The notes beneath the pieces are model-generated. The model was not told the DNA's origin. It ran no database searches and worked only from the letters and a program-made list of their open reading frames with translations. A program made the position numbers and the translations under genes. From Mycobacterium sp. URHD0025 (GTDB taxonomy: Bacteria > Actinomycetota > Actinomycetes > Mycobacteriales > Mycobacteriaceae): 64,000 nt of DNA. The DNA lies in contig NZ_AUEQ01000001.1 in assembly GCF_000426065.1 (NCBI RefSeq), forward strand, positions 806,001 through 870,000, read 5' to 3'. Shown one piece after another: positions 62,445-64,000 of the stretch; positions within the stretch are counted from its first letter, which is position 1, and each line of letters begins with the position of its first letter.

Positions 62445-64000
62445 ATGGCTGCCAATCCCCGCGCCGGGCAACCGGCTCAACCCGAGGATCTGATCGACGT
62501 CGCGGCGGTGGTGACCGCGTACTACACCCGACGACCCGACCCCGACGACATCGCGCAGCAGGTGGTGTTCGGCACATCCGGGCACCGCGGCTCCAGTCTG
62601 GACACCGCGTTCAACGAAGGCCACATCCTGGCCACCACTCAGGCCATCGTCGAGTACCGGGCGGCACAGGGCACCACCGGACCGTTGTTCATCGGCCGCG
62701 ACACCCACGCCCTGTCGGAACCGGCCTGGGCGTCCGCTCTTGAGGTGCTGGCCGCCAATGATGTGGTAGCGATGATCGATTCGGCCGACCGCTACACCCC
62801 GACACCCGCGGTCAGCCACGCCATCCTGACGTTCAACCGGGGCCGCGATTCGGATTTGGCCGACGGTATCGTCGTCACCCCTTCGCACAACCCGCCGCGC
62901 GACGGCGGCTTCAAGTACAACCCGCCCAACGGCGGACCCGCCGACACCGATGCCACCGGTTGGATTGCCAAGCGCGCCAACGAGATCCTGCGCGAGGGGT
63001 TCAAGTCGGTCAACCGCATGCCGCTCTCGAGGGCGCTGCAGATGGCCCAGCGTCACGACTATCTCGATGCCTATGTCGCGGATCTCGCCAATGTGGTGGA
63101 CCTGCACGCGATCCGGGCCGAGGGGATCCGCATCGGTGCCGACCCGCTGGGCGGGGCCAGCGTCGATTACTGGGGCGCCATCGCCGACCGGTACAACCTG
63201 GACCTGACCGTGGTGAACCCGCTGGTGGACGCGACATGGCGGTTCATGACCCTGGACACCGACGGCAAGATCCGGATGGATTGCAGCTCGCCGAATGCCA
63301 TGGCTGGGCTCATTGCCAATCGGGATTCCTACCAGATCGCCACCGGCAACGACGCGGACTCCGACCGGCACGGCATCGTCACCCCTGACGGCGGGCTGAT
63401 GAATCCCAACCACTATCTCGCTGTGGCGATCGACTATCTCTACACCCATCGCCCGAACTGGCCGGTTGCCACCGCGGTGGGCAAGACCGCGGTGAGCAGT
63501 TCGATCATCGATCGTGTGGTGGCCGGGCTGGATCGCAAGCTGGTCGAGGTGCCCGTCGGGTTCAAGTGGTTCGTCGACGGGTTGATCGGTGGCGGGATCG
63601 GCTTCGGCGGTGAGGAAAGTGCGGGGGCCTCGTTCCTGCGCACCGACGGTTCGACCTGGACCACCGACAAGGACGGCATCATCCTGGCGCTGCTGGCCTC
63701 GGAGATCCTGGCCATCACCGGAACGACGCCGTCGCAGCGCTATGCAGAACTGGCCGAACGCTACGGTTCGCCGACCTACGCCCGCATCGATGCGCCGGCC
63801 GACCGCGAGCAGAAGGCACGGCTGGCCAAGCTCTCGCCCGAGCAGGTCAGCGCCACCGAACTGGCCGGCGAGCCGATCACCGCGAAGCTGACCGCCGCGC
63901 CCGGCAACGGCGCAGCGCTGGGCGGATTGAAGGTCACGACGCAGAACGCCTGGTTCGCCGCACGGCCGTCGGGCACCGAGGACGTCTACAAGATCTACGC
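62445..64000 (+). CDS. pgm: phosphoglucomutase (alpha-D-glucose phosphate-specific), 3' truncated by window end
   Basis: The first 518 residues of an alpha-phosphoglucomutase; the stop lies beyond 64000. Visible: FGTSGHRGS (41-50 region), the phosphoserine loop TPSHNPP with Ser147, the metal loop DADSDRHG from residue 303, and the C-terminal phosphate-binding [11 protein letters not shown]. It interconverts glucose-1-P and glucose-6-P, feeding cell-wall and storage polysaccharide. ATG 62445 with a GGAGGGA site. Synteny with crcB-crcB-DUF190 matches M. tuberculosis pgmA. Confidence 0.96.
   Translation, partial: MAANPRAGQPAQPEDLIDVAAVVTAYYTRRPDPDDIAQQVVFGTSGHRGSSLDTAFNEGHILATTQAIVEYRAAQGTTGPLFIGRDTHALSEPAWASALEVLAANDVVAMIDSADRYTPTPAVSHAILTFNRGRDSDLADGIVVTPSHNPPRDGGFKYNPPNGGPADTDATGWIAKRANEILREGFKSVNRMPLSRALQMAQRHDYLDAYVADLANVVDLHAIRAEGIRIGADPLGGASVDYWGAIADRYNLDLTVVNPLVDATWRFMTLDTDGKIRMDCSSPNAMAGLIANRDSYQIATGNDADSDRHGIVTPDGGLMNPNHYLAVAIDYLYTHRPNWPVATAVGKTAVSSSIIDRVVAGLDRKLVEVPVGFKWFVDGLIGGGIGFGGEESAGASFLRTDGSTWTTDKDGIILALLASEILAITGTTPSQRYAELAERYGSPTYARIDAPADREQKARLAKLSPEQVSATELAGEPITAKLTAAPGNGAALGGLKVTTQNAWFAARPSGTEDVYKIY

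Noticed and set aside
62418-63449. Minus-strand 343-codon frame antisense to pgm
   Set aside because: Plus strand is a clear phosphoglucomutase; the antisense frame is Val/Gly/Asp repeats without motifs.

Overview
The window is high-GC actinobacterial chromosome, and its markers are clearly mycobacterial: an antigen 85 mycolyltransferase, an MmpL transporter, FprA, the fadE23/fadE24 pair, secreted chorismate mutase, mycobactin lipid-tail genes with iron boxes, and a tmRNA with a mycobacterial-type tag. Gene order matches what I recall of fast-growing Mycolicibacterium species (M. smegmatis-like), including blocks equivalent to the M. tuberculosis Rv3100c-Rv3106 and Rv3068c-Rv3071 neighbourhoods. 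I see no prophage, insertion sequence, integron or CRISPR array; this is ordinary chromosome with accessory catabolic modules inserted between conserved blocks.

Layout. 0-1 kb: a SnoaL-like gene cut by the window edge diverges from a methyltransferase across a SoxR/MerR-type operator. 1-8.7 kb: an eight-gene minus-strand catabolic operon (dioxygenase-like protein, alpha/beta hydrolase, CaiB CoA-transferase, HMG-CoA-lyase-like protein, TetR, acyl-CoA dehydrogenase, APH-like kinase, DUF6285) reads from one promoter near 8.69 kb. 8.8-14.4 kb: a PfpI protein, an MFS pump with a regulator-like tail, a flavin monooxygenase, and antigen 85. 14.4-18.3 kb: fadE23, fadE24 and hisN. 18.3-25.2 kb: the conserved fprA, prfB, mscS-type channel, ftsE-ftsX, smpB-ssrA block. 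25.2-33.7 kb: cell-envelope and secreted proteins (cutinase, orphan histidine kinase, membrane protein, MmpL, small secreted protein, DUF4185). 33.7-41.4 kb: two TetR-controlled modules, one with Rieske oxygenase, D-aminoacylase-like amidohydrolase and alpha/beta hydrolase, the other with a metal-dependent hydrolase and a membrane protein. 41.4-44.2 kb: LmeA-like protein, chorismate mutase, and two unrecognised genes that share a domain. 44.2-48.3 kb: the N-acetylglucosamine PTS cluster. 48.5-51.7 kb: a large LuxR regulator and two small genes. 51.7-55.5 kb: the mbtK / mbtN-mbtM-mbtL mycobactin lipidation locus. 55.5-64 kb: TauE-like permease, DUF190-crcB-crcB, a large SARP/AAA regulator, hemerythrin protein and pgm (cut by the right edge).

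How genes work together. FtsE-FtsX form an ABC-type divisome complex. SmpB works with ssrA in ribosome rescue. FadE23-FadE24 probably form one heteromeric acyl-CoA dehydrogenase. NagE with EIIA imports GlcNAc as the 6-phosphate, which NagA and NagB convert to fructose-6-phosphate. MbtM, MbtL, MbtN and MbtK activate, carry, desaturate and transfer the mycobactin acyl chain. The most unusual system is the 1-8.7 kb operon. Its overlapping acyl-CoA dehydrogenase and APH-type kinase genes look like a split version of animal ACAD11, which suggests phosphorylation-driven catabolism of hydroxy-acyl-CoAs joined to a CoA-transferase/lyase step.
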